Origin: CAVUBL01 sp963837945
GTDB taxonomy: Bacteria; Acidobacteriota; Thermoanaerobaculia; Multivoradales; DATKCC01
Length of the DNA stretch: 64,000 nt
Direction of reading: 5' to 3'
Assembly: GCA_963837945.1 (NCBI GenBank)
Contig: CAWIQD010000015.1
Location: forward strand, 62,001 to 126,000
Below, one piece after another: positions 8,864 through 16,793 of this stretch; positions within the stretch are counted from its first letter, which is position 1, and each line of letters begins with the position of its first letter. Below the pieces are notes generated by a model. That model saw only the letters and a list, made by a program, of their open reading frames with translations. It was not told where the DNA came from and searched no databases. Position numbers and translations under genes: made by a program.

Positions 8864-10635
8864 ACCGGGCCGCGCGCGCCCTCGGCCACGTCGCCCTGGC
8901 CGACTTCCTGGAGCGGGTGCGCCGGGGCAGCTTCCTCGCCATCCTCGGCCTGGTGGGCCTGCTCGCCTACTCGATCTTCACCGGTGCCTGGTCGATGCGG
9001 GTCGGCGACTTCACCGGCCGCCCCAACGCCGCCTGGATCGCCGGGCTGACCGCCCTGGTCACGAGCTTCATGCTCTCGCTCTTCGGCTTCTACCTGGTAA
9101 AGAACGCGATCGAGCGCGACCGCGCGACCGGCGTCGGGCAGATCCTCGCCGCCACCCCCCTGTCGCGGCCGCTCTACACCCTCGGCAAAGCGGCGAGCAA
9201 CTTCGCGGTCCTGGCGACCATGGTGGGCGCGCTGGCGGGGGTCACCCTCCTGATCGCCTTGCTGCGCGGGTTGCCGGGAAGCGCTCATCCGTGGACCGTG
9301 GTCTCGCCCTTCTTGCTCGTCGCCCTGCCGCCGATCGCCCTGGTGGCGGCCGCGGCGGTCTTCTTCGAGAGCGTTCGGTGGCTCGCGGGCGGGTTCGGCA
9401 ACGTCGCGTTCTTCTTCGCCTGGTGCGCCCTGCTCACCTTCGCCATGGCGAGCGGCCGCCCGTGGCTCGATCCCCTGGGGATGCTCGCGACCCACGACAG
9501 CCTGGCGGCGGCGGCCGGCGCCGAGCACCCCGAGGTGGCGAGCGGCGAGCTCGGGATGAGCCTGAACCTCGGCCCGCAACGCGAGGCGGCGACGCCGTTC
9601 ACCTGGGAAGGGTTCGCGTGGACCCCCGGGCGGGTCGCCGAGCGCCTCGCCTGGCTCGTCGCCGCGGCGGCGCTGGCGCTCGGGGCGGCGCTCCCGTTCG
9701 ACCGCTTCGACCGGCGTTTCGATCGGTCCTCGGGGCGGTCCCGGCGGCCGGACCGGGGGCGGACCGCCCGCCGGCCGGCCGCCGCCGAAGCCGGCACGGG
9801 GCCGAGCCCGCCGGCCACCACCTCGATCCGGTTGACGCCGGTTCCCGCCGGGAGCCGGCGGAGCCGCATGGGCGCGTTGGTGGCGGCCGAGCTGCGCCTG
9901 ATGCTCCGCGGCTGGCCCTGGTGGTGGTACCTGGCGCTCGCCGGGCTCGTCCTCGCCTCCGCGCTCGCCCCGCTCGGTACCGCCCGCTCCGTGCTCGTGC
10001 CGCTCGCCTGGCTCGGCTGCGTGCTGGTCTTCTCGCCGCTCGGCAACCGGGCGCGCCGGGCGGGCACCTTCGAGATCCTCGCCGCCTCCTACCGTCCCGC
10101 CGTGCGCCAGCCGCTCGCGGCCTGGCTGGCGGGCGTCGCCGTCGCGGTGGCGGTGGCCGCGCCGGCGCTGGTCCGCCTGCTCGCCACCGGCCAGCCGCCG
10201 GCGGCCTTGGCGCTCGGGGCGGGAGCGCTCTTCGTCCCCGGCCTGGCTCTCTGCCTGGGAGTCTGGACCGGCGGCGCGAAGGCTTTCGAGGTCGTCTTCA
10301 CCCTGCTCTGGTACGTCGGTCCCTTGAACCGGGTCCCGGCGCTCGACTTCTCGGGCGCCACCGCCGAGGCGGTCGCCCGCGGGAGCGCCTGGCTCTGGCT
10401 CGCCCTGGCGGCGGCCGCCGTCGCCGCCGCCCTCGCCCGGAGCTTCCCGGCAGGTGCGCTCGGGGATCTGAGCGGTTCGTCGCCTCGACCACCGTTCGCC
10501 CGGCCGAGGCAGAGCTCGGCCGCTTGTACGCCCGCGAGGGTGCATGGTCAGAGAGGTGCGAGTCCTCTCCAGGCATACGCTCTCCGGCCTGTAATTGACT
10601 CTGACTGCGTCGCCGTGAGGCGGGGTGGGGAGTAG
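8860..10635 (+). CDS. ABC-2 type permease, interrupted at its last sense codon by a group II intron
   Basis: The GTG at 8860 overlaps the ATPase stop. The protein is polytopic: a first set of helices (FLAILGLVGLLAYSIF, LTALVTSFMLSLFGFYLV, LLVALPPIALVAAAAVFF), a long hydrophilic Arg/Pro-rich linker around residues 285-330, then a second set (WWWYLALAGLVLASALAPL to LALAAAAVAAALA). As drawn, the frame reads through the intron start and stops at 10635, adding about 36 residues of non-native sequence. If the intron (10526-12375) is removed, the exons join as GCT TCA TGA and the protein ends QSSAAS. Splicing would thus restore the original stop. Confidence 0.8.
   Translation: MNRAARALGHVALADFLERVRRGSFLAILGLVGLLAYSIFTGAWSMRVGDFTGRPNAAWIAGLTALVTSFMLSLFGFYLVKNAIERDRATGVGQILAATPLSRPLYTLGKAASNFAVLATMVGALAGVTLLIALLRGLPGSAHPWTVVSPFLLVALPPIALVAAAAVFFESVRWLAGGFGNVAFFFAWCALLTFAMASGRPWLDPLGMLATHDSLAAAAGAEHPEVASGELGMSLNLGPQREAATPFTWEGFAWTPGRVAERLAWLVAAAALALGAALPFDRFDRRFDRSSGRSRRPDRGRTARRPAAAEAGTGPSPPATTSIRLTPVPAGSRRSRMGALVAAELRLMLRGWPWWWYLALAGLVLASALAPLGTARSVLVPLAWLGCVLVFSPLGNRARRAGTFEILAASYRPAVRQPLAAWLAGVAVAVAVAAPALVRLLATGQPPAALALGAGALFVPGLALCLGVWTGGAKAFEVVFTLLWYVGPLNRVPALDFSGATAEAVARGSAWLWLALAAAAVAAALARSFPAGALGDLSGSSPRPPFARPRQSSAACTPARVHGQRGASPLQAYALRPVIDSDCVAVRRGGE
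10492..10525 (+). repeat. Palindromic hairpin element, occupied copy
   Basis: Second copy of the element at 7821-7858, here on the plus strand: CCGTTCGCCCGGCCGAG, GCAGAG, CTCGGCCGCTT. It overlaps the 3' end of the permease gene. The intron starts directly after CTT, two bases past the end of the extended stem, and the remaining CATG is found after the intron at 12376-12379. Insertion just downstream of a GC-rich hairpin is the known habit of group IIC introns. Confidence 0.8.
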
Positions 10636-12375
10636 GAGGAGATGAGCGATCAGTCCGTAGGCAACGAACCCGATTCGGCCGGTAGGACTCGGCGAGCCTG
10701 CAAGCGAATGGCGAAGCCCGGACCCGGGAGAGCCGGGGTGCCCGTCGCGCTGAGGGGTAGCGTGCGAAAGCGTGTGCGGGGGGTCTACAGGTGGTTGGGG
10801 ACGGAATGACCGCGAGGGCCAGGCACCGTAAGCGGGGAGACCTGTCGTCCACGAGGAGAAGCAGGGCGGCAGGAGTCAGAGCTTCCATAGTAGCGAGGAA
10901 ACGCCGTAATGGGCGTGGAGCGAAGGGAAGCAGGAAGGTGGATGTGTGACGGACAGGACGAGAGACGAGACCCCGGCGCGAGTGGGGCGAGCCCCTAATC
11001 CCGCCGGAGAGGCCCGGTCCCGATGGGGCTGGGCCGAACCCTCGGTCTGGACGGAGCGCATGCTGCGGGCCCTGGAGACCGGGGTCCGAGGAGGGACGTG
11101 GTTCAGCCTGATCGACAAGGTCTACCGGAAGCAGACGCTCCTGCGCGCGTTCGAGAGAGTCGAGCGCAACGGGGGCGCCGCGGGGGTAGATCACGTCACC
11201 GTGGATCACTACGGATCGCGCCTGGAGGAGGAGGTGGAGACGCTGTCGGCGTCCTTGCGGGACGGTAGCTACCGCCCGCAGGCGGTTCGCCGGCGGTGGA
11301 TTCCCAAGCCGGGGAGCCGCGAGAAGCGGCCCCTGGGGATTCCGACGGTGCGCGACCGGGTGGTGCAGGGCGCGTTGCGCCTGGTCCTGGAGCCGATCTT
11401 CGAGCGGGATTTCGCCGAGCACAGCTACGGCTTCCGCCCGGGGCGCGGGTGCCGGGAAGCGCTGGAGCGGGTCGAGGAGCTCCTCGACTCGGGCCACACC
11501 TGGGTGGTGGACGCCGACCTGCGCCGGTACTTCGACACGATCGATCCGGAGCGCCTGCTGGCGCGGGTGCGTGAGAGGGTATCGGACGGGCGAGTGCTCG
11601 CCCTGATCGAGTCCTTTCTCGAGCAAGAGGTACTGGACGGACTGGAGAGCTGGACGCCCGAGCGGGGAACCCCGCAAGGCGCGGTGATCAGCCCCCTACT
11701 GGCCAACATCTACCTCGACCCGCTGGACCATCTTCTGGCCCGCGAGGGCTTCGAGATGGTGCGCTACGCCGACGACTTCGTGATCCTGTGTCGGAGCGAG
11801 ACCGAGGCCCGCCGGGCGCTTGCCCTGGTAGAGGTGTGGACGGCCCAGGAGGGCCTGAGCCTTCACCCGGACAAGACGGCGGTGGTGGATGCCACCGAGC
11901 GGGGTGGCTTCGACTTCCTGGGGTACCACTTCGAACGGGGATACCAATGGCCTCGCGACAAGAGCCTCCGGAAGCTCAAGGACACCCTGCGCCGCAAGAC
12001 CCGGCGCACCAACGGTCACAGCCTCGATCGGATCACCTGGGACATCAGCCGGACGTTGCGTGGCTGGTACGAGTACTACCGCTACAGCCACCCGACGACC
12101 TTCCGGCCGCTCGACCGGTGGATCCGCATGCGCCTGCGCAGCATCTTACGCAAGCGTCGCCGAGGCCGAGGCCGGGGCCGCGGTAGCGACCACCAGCGCT
12201 GGCCCAACGCCTTCTTCGCCGAGCATGGGCTGTTCAGCCTCGAAGCCGCCTATGCCTCGGACTCGCAGTCCTCTCGTAGGTGAACCACCAACCGGAGAGC
12301 CGGATGCGGGAGATCCGCACGTCCGGTTCGGAGGGAGGGGGGGCAGGGAATCCAACCTGCCCTCCCTACCCCTAT
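10526..12375 (+). mobile_element. Group II intron (about 1.85 kb), endonuclease-minus maturase, probably class C-like
   Basis: The 5' end reads GTACGCCCGCGAGGGTGC, close to the GUGYG consensus. About 420 bases of structured RNA (domains I-III) precede the maturase gene. After the maturase stop comes domain V at 12296-12330, with its two arms AGCCGGATGCGGG and CCGCACGTCCGGTT. Domain VI follows, a GGGAGGGGGGGCAGG / CCTGCCCTCCC stem whose 3' side contains AATCC with a candidate branch A. The 3' end reads CCCTAT. Both ends are set by comparison with the empty site at 7821-7858: exon junction CTT|CATG. The element appears complete and could be mobile. Confidence 0.9.
10946..12283 (+). CDS. ltrA: Group II intron reverse transcriptase/maturase
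   Basis: A 445-residue protein starting at GTG 10946, behind a good ribosome-binding site (AGGAAGG). Seen in order: an N-terminal RT-0 like region (TWFSLIDKVYRKQTLLRAFERVERNGGAAGVDHVTV), RT blocks (RWIPKPGSREKRPLGIPTVRDRVVQ, YGFRPGRG, DADLRRYFDTID, GTPQGAVISPLLANIYL), the catalytic YADD motif (VRYADDFVIL), the thumb/maturase domain (DRITWDISRTLRGWYEYYRYS) and a C-terminus ending LFSLEAAYASDSQSSRR. There is no C-terminal HNH endonuclease domain. It should assist splicing and reverse-transcribe the intron. All RT motifs look intact. Confidence 0.95.
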   Translation: MTDRTRDETPARVGRAPNPAGEARSRWGWAEPSVWTERMLRALETGVRGGTWFSLIDKVYRKQTLLRAFERVERNGGAAGVDHVTVDHYGSRLEEEVETLSASLRDGSYRPQAVRRRWIPKPGSREKRPLGIPTVRDRVVQGALRLVLEPIFERDFAEHSYGFRPGRGCREALERVEELLDSGHTWVVDADLRRYFDTIDPERLLARVRERVSDGRVLALIESFLEQEVLDGLESWTPERGTPQGAVISPLLANIYLDPLDHLLAREGFEMVRYADDFVILCRSETEARRALALVEVWTAQEGLSLHPDKTAVVDATERGGFDFLGYHFERGYQWPRDKSLRKLKDTLRRKTRRTNGHSLDRITWDISRTLRGWYEYYRYSHPTTFRPLDRWIRMRLRSILRKRRRGRGRGRGSDHQRWPNAFFAEHGLFSLEAAYASDSQSSRR

Positions 12376-12501
12376 CATGAGCTTGGCGGCGCGGCCGACC
12401 GGGGGCGGAAGGGGGGGATCCAGACAAACCCTCTCCCCCCCGGGGCTGAAAGGGGAAAACCGGCTACCCCGAGAAGGAGAGGAACGAGCGGTGCGGAACC
12501 G

Positions 12502-14874
12502 TCAGATGCCGGCCGCGACCAGCGGGCCGAAGGCGGCCGTGTTCTTGCGGTGGGCGAGGTAGCCGGCGCCGAGGAACAGGAGCTCGAGCGCGCCGATGCC
12601 CGCCATCCACTCCACCACCCCGCCACCTCCGAAGCCGTAGGAGTGCATGCCGCTCACGAGCACGAAGTTCACCCCGATGTAGGTCATCAGGATCGCCCAG
12701 AAGGCGACGATCGACGCCGCGGCCACGCCGAAGGCTCCGACCTGGCGGTCGAACCGGCTGTGGAGGATCGCCATGTAGGCGATGAACGCGATCAGCGACC
12801 AGACCTCCTTCGGGTCCCACCCCCAGTAGCGGCCCCACGACGAGGCGGCCCAGATCGAACCGGTGATGATGCCCGCGACCAGCAGGATCGAGCCGGCGTG
12901 CATGTACCAGTAGAGCAGGCCGTTCATCCGGGCCACCGCCTCGCGCTTCCTGGGACGGAAGATCTCCAGGCCGATCTGCAGGTGGGCGATGAGCACGCCC
13001 AGCGCCAGCACCGAGTAGCTGACCATGATGATCGGCACGTGGATGGCGAGCCACGGGGTGCCGGAGAGCACCGGCGCGATCGGGTGGATGAACGGATCGA
13101 TCGGCAGGAAGCTCGCGAGCCCGAGGGTCAGGGCGGCCATGGCGGCGGCGTTGAAGAGCACCAGCCGGTTGCGGAGCACCGCCGCGGCGAGGAGGGCGAA
13201 GAGGCCGACGCCCCAGGCGAGGAAGAGCATCGACTCGTACATGTTCGAGGCCGGGATGTGGCCCTCGATCTGCCAGCGCACCGCGAGCCCCCAGGTCATC
13301 ACGCCGACGGCGCCGACGAGCGTCGCCACCGAGGCCAGGTCCCAGAGCCGGCTCGGCCGGCGCAGGGCGGCGAGCGAGACGAGGGTGGCCAGGGCCAGCA
13401 CCCACCAGGCGAGCCGGGTCGGTTCCACCCGGTTGTAGGTCACCTCGCGGGTCATCTCCCGGAGGGCCGGGTAGCCGGCGGGCGGCTGCGCTTCGCTCTG
13501 GCGGTACCAGGCGACGAGCGCCAGGGCGTCGGTGACGCTCGCCGGCGCCTGGGCCCAGGTCGCCGCCGGGTCGCCCGAGGCCGGGACGATCCGGAGCAGG
13601 TCGCGGGTGAGGAAGCCCTGGAGCCAGCCGAGGCGGGCGTCGAGCTTCGACGCCGCGCCGAGCGGCGGCGGCAGGTGCTCCTCGCCCTGCGCCTCGCGGC
13701 TCCGCGCCTGGCTCACCAGGTCCCGGATCCCGGGGCTGGCGAAGAGCTCGGCGTAGGAGGCGTGGGTGGTGCCGGGCGGCAAGCCCGCGGCGGCCACGAG
13801 CGCCGGATCGCCCAGCCTCACCACCGGCTCGGAGATCCAGTCGCGGCCGTCGAACATCCAGGACAGGACGACGCGCGTCGGGCTCGCCCCCTGCCAGCCG
13901 CCGCGCTCGCCGGTGACCTTCCACAGCCCTTCGCGGGCCAGGGTGTCGAGCGGCATCACCCGGCCGTCGTGCTGGACCGGCAGGCTGGCGAGCGCCGCCG
14001 CCGTCTCGGGCGCGGGCAGGAGCGGTGCGGCGTCGGCCGCCGGCGCCGCCGCCAGGGCGAGGCCGACGGTCGCGACGACCGCCGAGGCGACCGCCGCGGC
14101 CTTCCGGCCCGGGCGCCGGGCGGCCACCGCACCGCGCACGCCCGAGCGCTCGGTCTGGCGCCGGGCGAGCGCCCGAGCCTGGACGATGCGCGTGCCGAGC
14201 ACCGTCGACATGCCGCCCAGCAGCAGGAAGTAACCGATGAAGACGATCAGTTGCCCCGGATCGTGGGACACGGAGAGAACCGACATCTCCCGGCCCCCCG
14301 CCTGCTGGTAGCTGCTCTGGAAGAGCTTGTAGCCGCGATAGCCGAGCGGCCGGTTCATCTCGATCACCGCCGGGAACGAGCCGCCGAGGGCCGGGTCGGT
14401 CACCGTCACCCGGCTGCGGAACATCGCCGGCCGTTGGGTGCCCGGATAGTAGTCGATCTCGAAGGCGTCGAGCCGGACCGAGAAGGGCAGGGCCGCCTGG
14501 GCGCCGCCGGGGGCGTCCGTGCGCAGGGCGAACAGCGGGCTCTCCTGTCCCTCCCAGAGCGCGAGCTGGCCCTCCACCCCGAGCCGCGCGCTGACCAGCG
14601 CGCCGGCCAGGATCACGAGCATGGCGGTGTGGGTGAGGAGGAAGCCGATCCGGTAGTTGCTCGGCGGCCAGCGCACCGCGATGGCGAGGATCGTGTTGAC
14701 GCCCATCGCCAGGAGCAGCGCCCGGAACCAGAAGGAGTAGTAGACCAGCCGTCCTGCGGCGTCGGTGCCCCGGGACGACTCGATCATGGTGCCCGCGGCG
14801 AGCGCCGCGAGCAGCAGCACGAGCAAGCCGACGGTGAGCTTGAGGGATGCGAGTTTCTTGATCCAGTGATTCAC
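12502..14874 (-). CDS. ccsBA: Fused cytochrome c haem lyase CcsBA (System II, ResB-CcsA)
   Basis: A 790-residue membrane protein. The N-terminal ResB/CcsB part covers about residues 1-240: helices at 8-30, 45-65 and 75-95, then a periplasmic domain with FRSRVTVTDPALGGSFPAVIEMNRPLGYRGYKLFQSSYQ. The C-terminal CcsA part has the haem-handling WWD motif WGRYWGWDPKEVWSLI near residues 695-710, flanked by the conserved His in LAIHVPIIMVSYSVL and in AYMAILHSRF. It moves haem across the inner membrane and attaches it to CXXCH motifs. It is divergent from, and presumably serves, the adjacent multihaem cytochrome genes. Full length for a CcsBA fusion. Confidence 0.92.
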   Translation of the reverse strand: MNHWIKKLASLKLTVGLLVLLLAALAAGTMIESSRGTDAAGRLVYYSFWFRALLLAMGVNTILAIAVRWPPSNYRIGFLLTHTAMLVILAGALVSARLGVEGQLALWEGQESPLFALRTDAPGGAQAALPFSVRLDAFEIDYYPGTQRPAMFRSRVTVTDPALGGSFPAVIEMNRPLGYRGYKLFQSSYQQAGGREMSVLSVSHDPGQLIVFIGYFLLLGGMSTVLGTRIVQARALARRQTERSGVRGAVAARRPGRKAAAVASAVVATVGLALAAAPAADAAPLLPAPETAAALASLPVQHDGRVMPLDTLAREGLWKVTGERGGWQGASPTRVVLSWMFDGRDWISEPVVRLGDPALVAAAGLPPGTTHASYAELFASPGIRDLVSQARSREAQGEEHLPPPLGAASKLDARLGWLQGFLTRDLLRIVPASGDPAATWAQAPASVTDALALVAWYRQSEAQPPAGYPALREMTREVTYNRVEPTRLAWWVLALATLVSLAALRRPSRLWDLASVATLVGAVGVMTWGLAVRWQIEGHIPASNMYESMLFLAWGVGLFALLAAAVLRNRLVLFNAAAMAALTLGLASFLPIDPFIHPIAPVLSGTPWLAIHVPIIMVSYSVLALGVLIAHLQIGLEIFRPRKREAVARMNGLLYWYMHAGSILLVAGIITGSIWAASSWGRYWGWDPKEVWSLIAFIAYMAILHSRFDRQVGAFGVAAASIVAFWAILMTYIGVNFVLVSGMHSYGFGGGGVVEWMAGIGALELLFLGAGYLAHRKNTAAFGPLVAAGI

Positions 14875-15387
14875 GATGGTCCCCTTTCGCCGGTAAAGCT
14901 ACCGACGACAGGCCTCTTGCGCGCCGTCAGGAGGGGGGGTACCGAGCCCACCCCCGGGGGTGTGATCGCCCGCCCACCCGGTCACGTGCGGCCCGCCACC
15001 CCCCGGGGTATTCAGCGGCGGGCGCCCATGCCCCATTCTTCCGCCATCGCTCCCGCATCCTGGACGCCGCACCTCTCCACGATCCCGGGACGGGAGACCG
15101 GAGAGCCGACCGGGAGCGAGCGAGGAACGAGACCGAGATCGAGAGCCAACGCGGGGGAGCGGCAGCCGGCAGGAACCGATCCCCTGCGAGACCCGTCACC
15201 ACTCGAACCGAGAACCGGAAACCGAAGAGATGAAGGAGGTGGCCACTCACCGAACAGTCGATGTACCGGGCCTTGTGAAAGATTTCACAAGCTCCGAGGA
15301 GAACGCGCGTTTCAACTGCAATCGAAAAACGACGTTCCCTCTCCGCACTCCGGGGAACCCAACTCCAAGACGAGGAGATCTCCTACC
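14875..15387. promoter_or_regulatory. Divergent intergenic region between ccsBA and the OmcS-like gene
   Basis: This 513-bp stretch has no convincing coding sequence. It must hold promoters for ccsBA (minus) and for the cytochrome locus (plus). It contains the CRP/FNR-type palindrome at 15272-15291 and a ribosome-binding site GAGGAGAT ending about 8 bases before the ATG at 15388. I looked for a GEMM riboswitch, as found before several Geobacter cytochrome genes, and saw none. Confidence 0.6.
15272..15291 (+). promoter_or_regulatory. CRP/FNR-type operator palindrome
   Basis: CTTGTGAAAGATTTCACAAG is a perfect inverted repeat (9-bp arms, 2-bp centre) and contains TGTGA-N6-TCACA, the consensus for CRP-family regulators. 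It lies about 97 bp upstream of the OmcS-like start codon and far from ccsBA. Control of the cytochrome locus by a CRP/FNR-family activator is inferred from position and symmetry only. Confidence 0.65.
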
Positions 15388-16530
15388 ATGAGAACAGCGA
15401 CCCGAGCTCTCCCACTGCTTCTGGCGGTGGCCGTAGTCGCGTTCTTCGCCGCCCCCGCGGCGGCGTTCCACGATGGCGGCGTAGCGGAATGCGCCGGCTG
15501 TCACACGATGCACAACTCGGAGCACAACGCGACGATCGTCACCGGCGGCACGCAGGGCCAGGGCGTCAGCGCCTACCTGCTGAAGACCGCCAAGCCGAGC
15601 GACACCTGCCTGCTCTGCCACGCCCGTCCGGGCTCTGAGACCGGCTACGGCGTGTTCGGCACGAGCGTGCTCACCCCCAAGCCGCAGCGCGGCGCGGGTG
15701 ACTACGTCTTCTTGCTCGAGGACAACATCAACGACGGGCACAACGGCCACCTCAGCCCGATCCCGGGCTACGAGGCGGGCCACAACTTCGTCTCCGACAC
15801 CAAGGGCATCGCCGCGGACCCGGTGAACACCACCGCCCCCGGCGGCACCTACCCGTCGACGAGCATGGCCTGCTCGTCCTGCCACGACCCGCACGGCACC
15901 GACGCCTTCCGGCTGCTCTACGGCGCCAACCGGATCGTGCGCGGCAACGACGGCACCTCGTACGTCTTCACCCATGACGCTCCCGAGGCCGTGGGCATCG
16001 CCCTCAACGGCGCCGGCGAGTCGAACGGCAACCACACCGCCTACATCTCCGGCATGAGCGCCTGGTGCGCGAACTGCCACGGCGACTTCCACGCCAACGA
16101 CATCAACCTGATCCACCCGTCGGGCACCGTCCTGGGCGGCACGATCGCGGGCGCCTACAACGCCTACAACGGCACCACGGATTGCGTGAACAACCCGGGT
16201 GTCGCCGGCGGCCCCTGCGGCTCCGGCACCCAGACGACGGCATACCTGGCCGCGGTCCCCTTCGAGGACGCGGGCGCGGCGATCGACTCGACCGCCGGTC
16301 CCAATGCCGCCAGCCGGGTGATGTGCTTGAGCTGCCACCGCGCGCACGCCACCTCGGCGCCGAACGCGGGCCGGTGGGACTTCAGCGTCACGCTGCTCGC
16401 CGAGGACGGTCTGGAATCGGGCGCCTACGCCCTGCCCAACCCCTACGACGGCAACCAGCGCTCGCTCTGCAACAAGTGCCACAGCAAGGACGAGTTCGAC
16501 GAGCTGCCGCTGGGCACCGACGCGCCGTAA
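15388..16530 (+). CDS. omcS: OmcS-like hexahaem c-type cytochrome (probable extracellular nanowire subunit)
   Basis: A 380-residue precursor. Signal peptide 1-26 (MRTATRALPLLLAVAV...PAAA) gives a mature chain beginning FHDGGVAECAGCHTMHN. Six CXXCH sites: CAGCH, CLLCH, CSSCH, CANCH, CLSCH and CNKCH. The order and context match Geobacter OmcS as I remember it: N-terminal FHxGGVAECxGCHTMHNS, then TTAPGGTYP..CSSCHDPHG, GMSxWCANCH, ATIAGxYN-type, CLSCHRAHA and CNKCHxKD at the end. In OmcS filaments His16 of the mature chain ligates a haem of the next subunit, and the equivalent His is present here. Predicted role: polymerising extracellular electron conduit. First gene of the locus, with a strong terminator behind it. 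Confidence 0.9.
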   Translation: MRTATRALPLLLAVAVVAFFAAPAAAFHDGGVAECAGCHTMHNSEHNATIVTGGTQGQGVSAYLLKTAKPSDTCLLCHARPGSETGYGVFGTSVLTPKPQRGAGDYVFLLEDNINDGHNGHLSPIPGYEAGHNFVSDTKGIAADPVNTTAPGGTYPSTSMACSSCHDPHGTDAFRLLYGANRIVRGNDGTSYVFTHDAPEAVGIALNGAGESNGNHTAYISGMSAWCANCHGDFHANDINLIHPSGTVLGGTIAGAYNAYNGTTDCVNNPGVAGGPCGSGTQTTAYLAAVPFEDAGAAIDSTAGPNAASRVMCLSCHRAHATSAPNAGRWDFSVTLLAEDGLESGAYALPNPYDGNQRSLCNKCHSKDEFDELPLGTDAP

Positions 16531-16574
16531 CTCGGGTTCCCCGAGATCCGGACCTCCGGGTCCGGCGCAGCACG

Positions 16575-16611
16575 ACGACGCCCGGGAGCACTCCCGGGCG
16601 TCGTGGTTTTT
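16575..16611 (+). terminator. Strong intrinsic terminator after the OmcS-like gene
   Basis: A perfect 13-bp stem (ACGACGCCCGGGA, 16575-16587, with its complement 16592-16604) and a 4-nt loop are followed by GGTTTTT. It starts 45 bp past the stop. It would separate a highly expressed cytochrome message from the downstream assembly genes. Confidence 0.9.
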
Positions 16612-16793
16612 GCGCCGTACGGCGCGCCGGCCCTACCTGAAAGGGTAGTTGACCGCCCGACTCACGAATTCGAAAGACCACCCGCGCAGATGGCGAGCCG
16701 GAGCCCGCGCCGCGGACAGAATCGCCCCGTGGGCGAGCCGATGGCCCGGCATCGACGCTCCAACGTCGGTTCGACCCCCGAGAGACGACGAGG

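Noticed and set aside
10556..10570. Alternative group II intron 5' end at GTGCGAG
   Set aside because: It fits the GUGYG consensus better, but the comparison with the empty hairpin copy (CTT|CATG) places the junction at 10526.
15292..15387. GEMM-type (cyclic dinucleotide) riboswitch upstream of the OmcS-like gene, as found before Geobacter cytochrome genes
   Set aside because: The conserved GACGCAAAG-like and GGCAAACC-like segments are absent; the leader shows only a ribosome-binding site.
12280..15387. A 1416-residue open frame running into the OmcS-like gene on the plus strand
   Set aside because: Upstream of 15388 it is the antisense of ccsBA with Arg/Gly/His-rich nonsense composition; a clear signal peptide begins at 15388.
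16612..16793. Short coding region between the terminator and the beta-barrel gene
   Set aside because: Open frames exist, but none has a ribosome-binding site or protein-like composition; it is more likely promoter and leader DNA.
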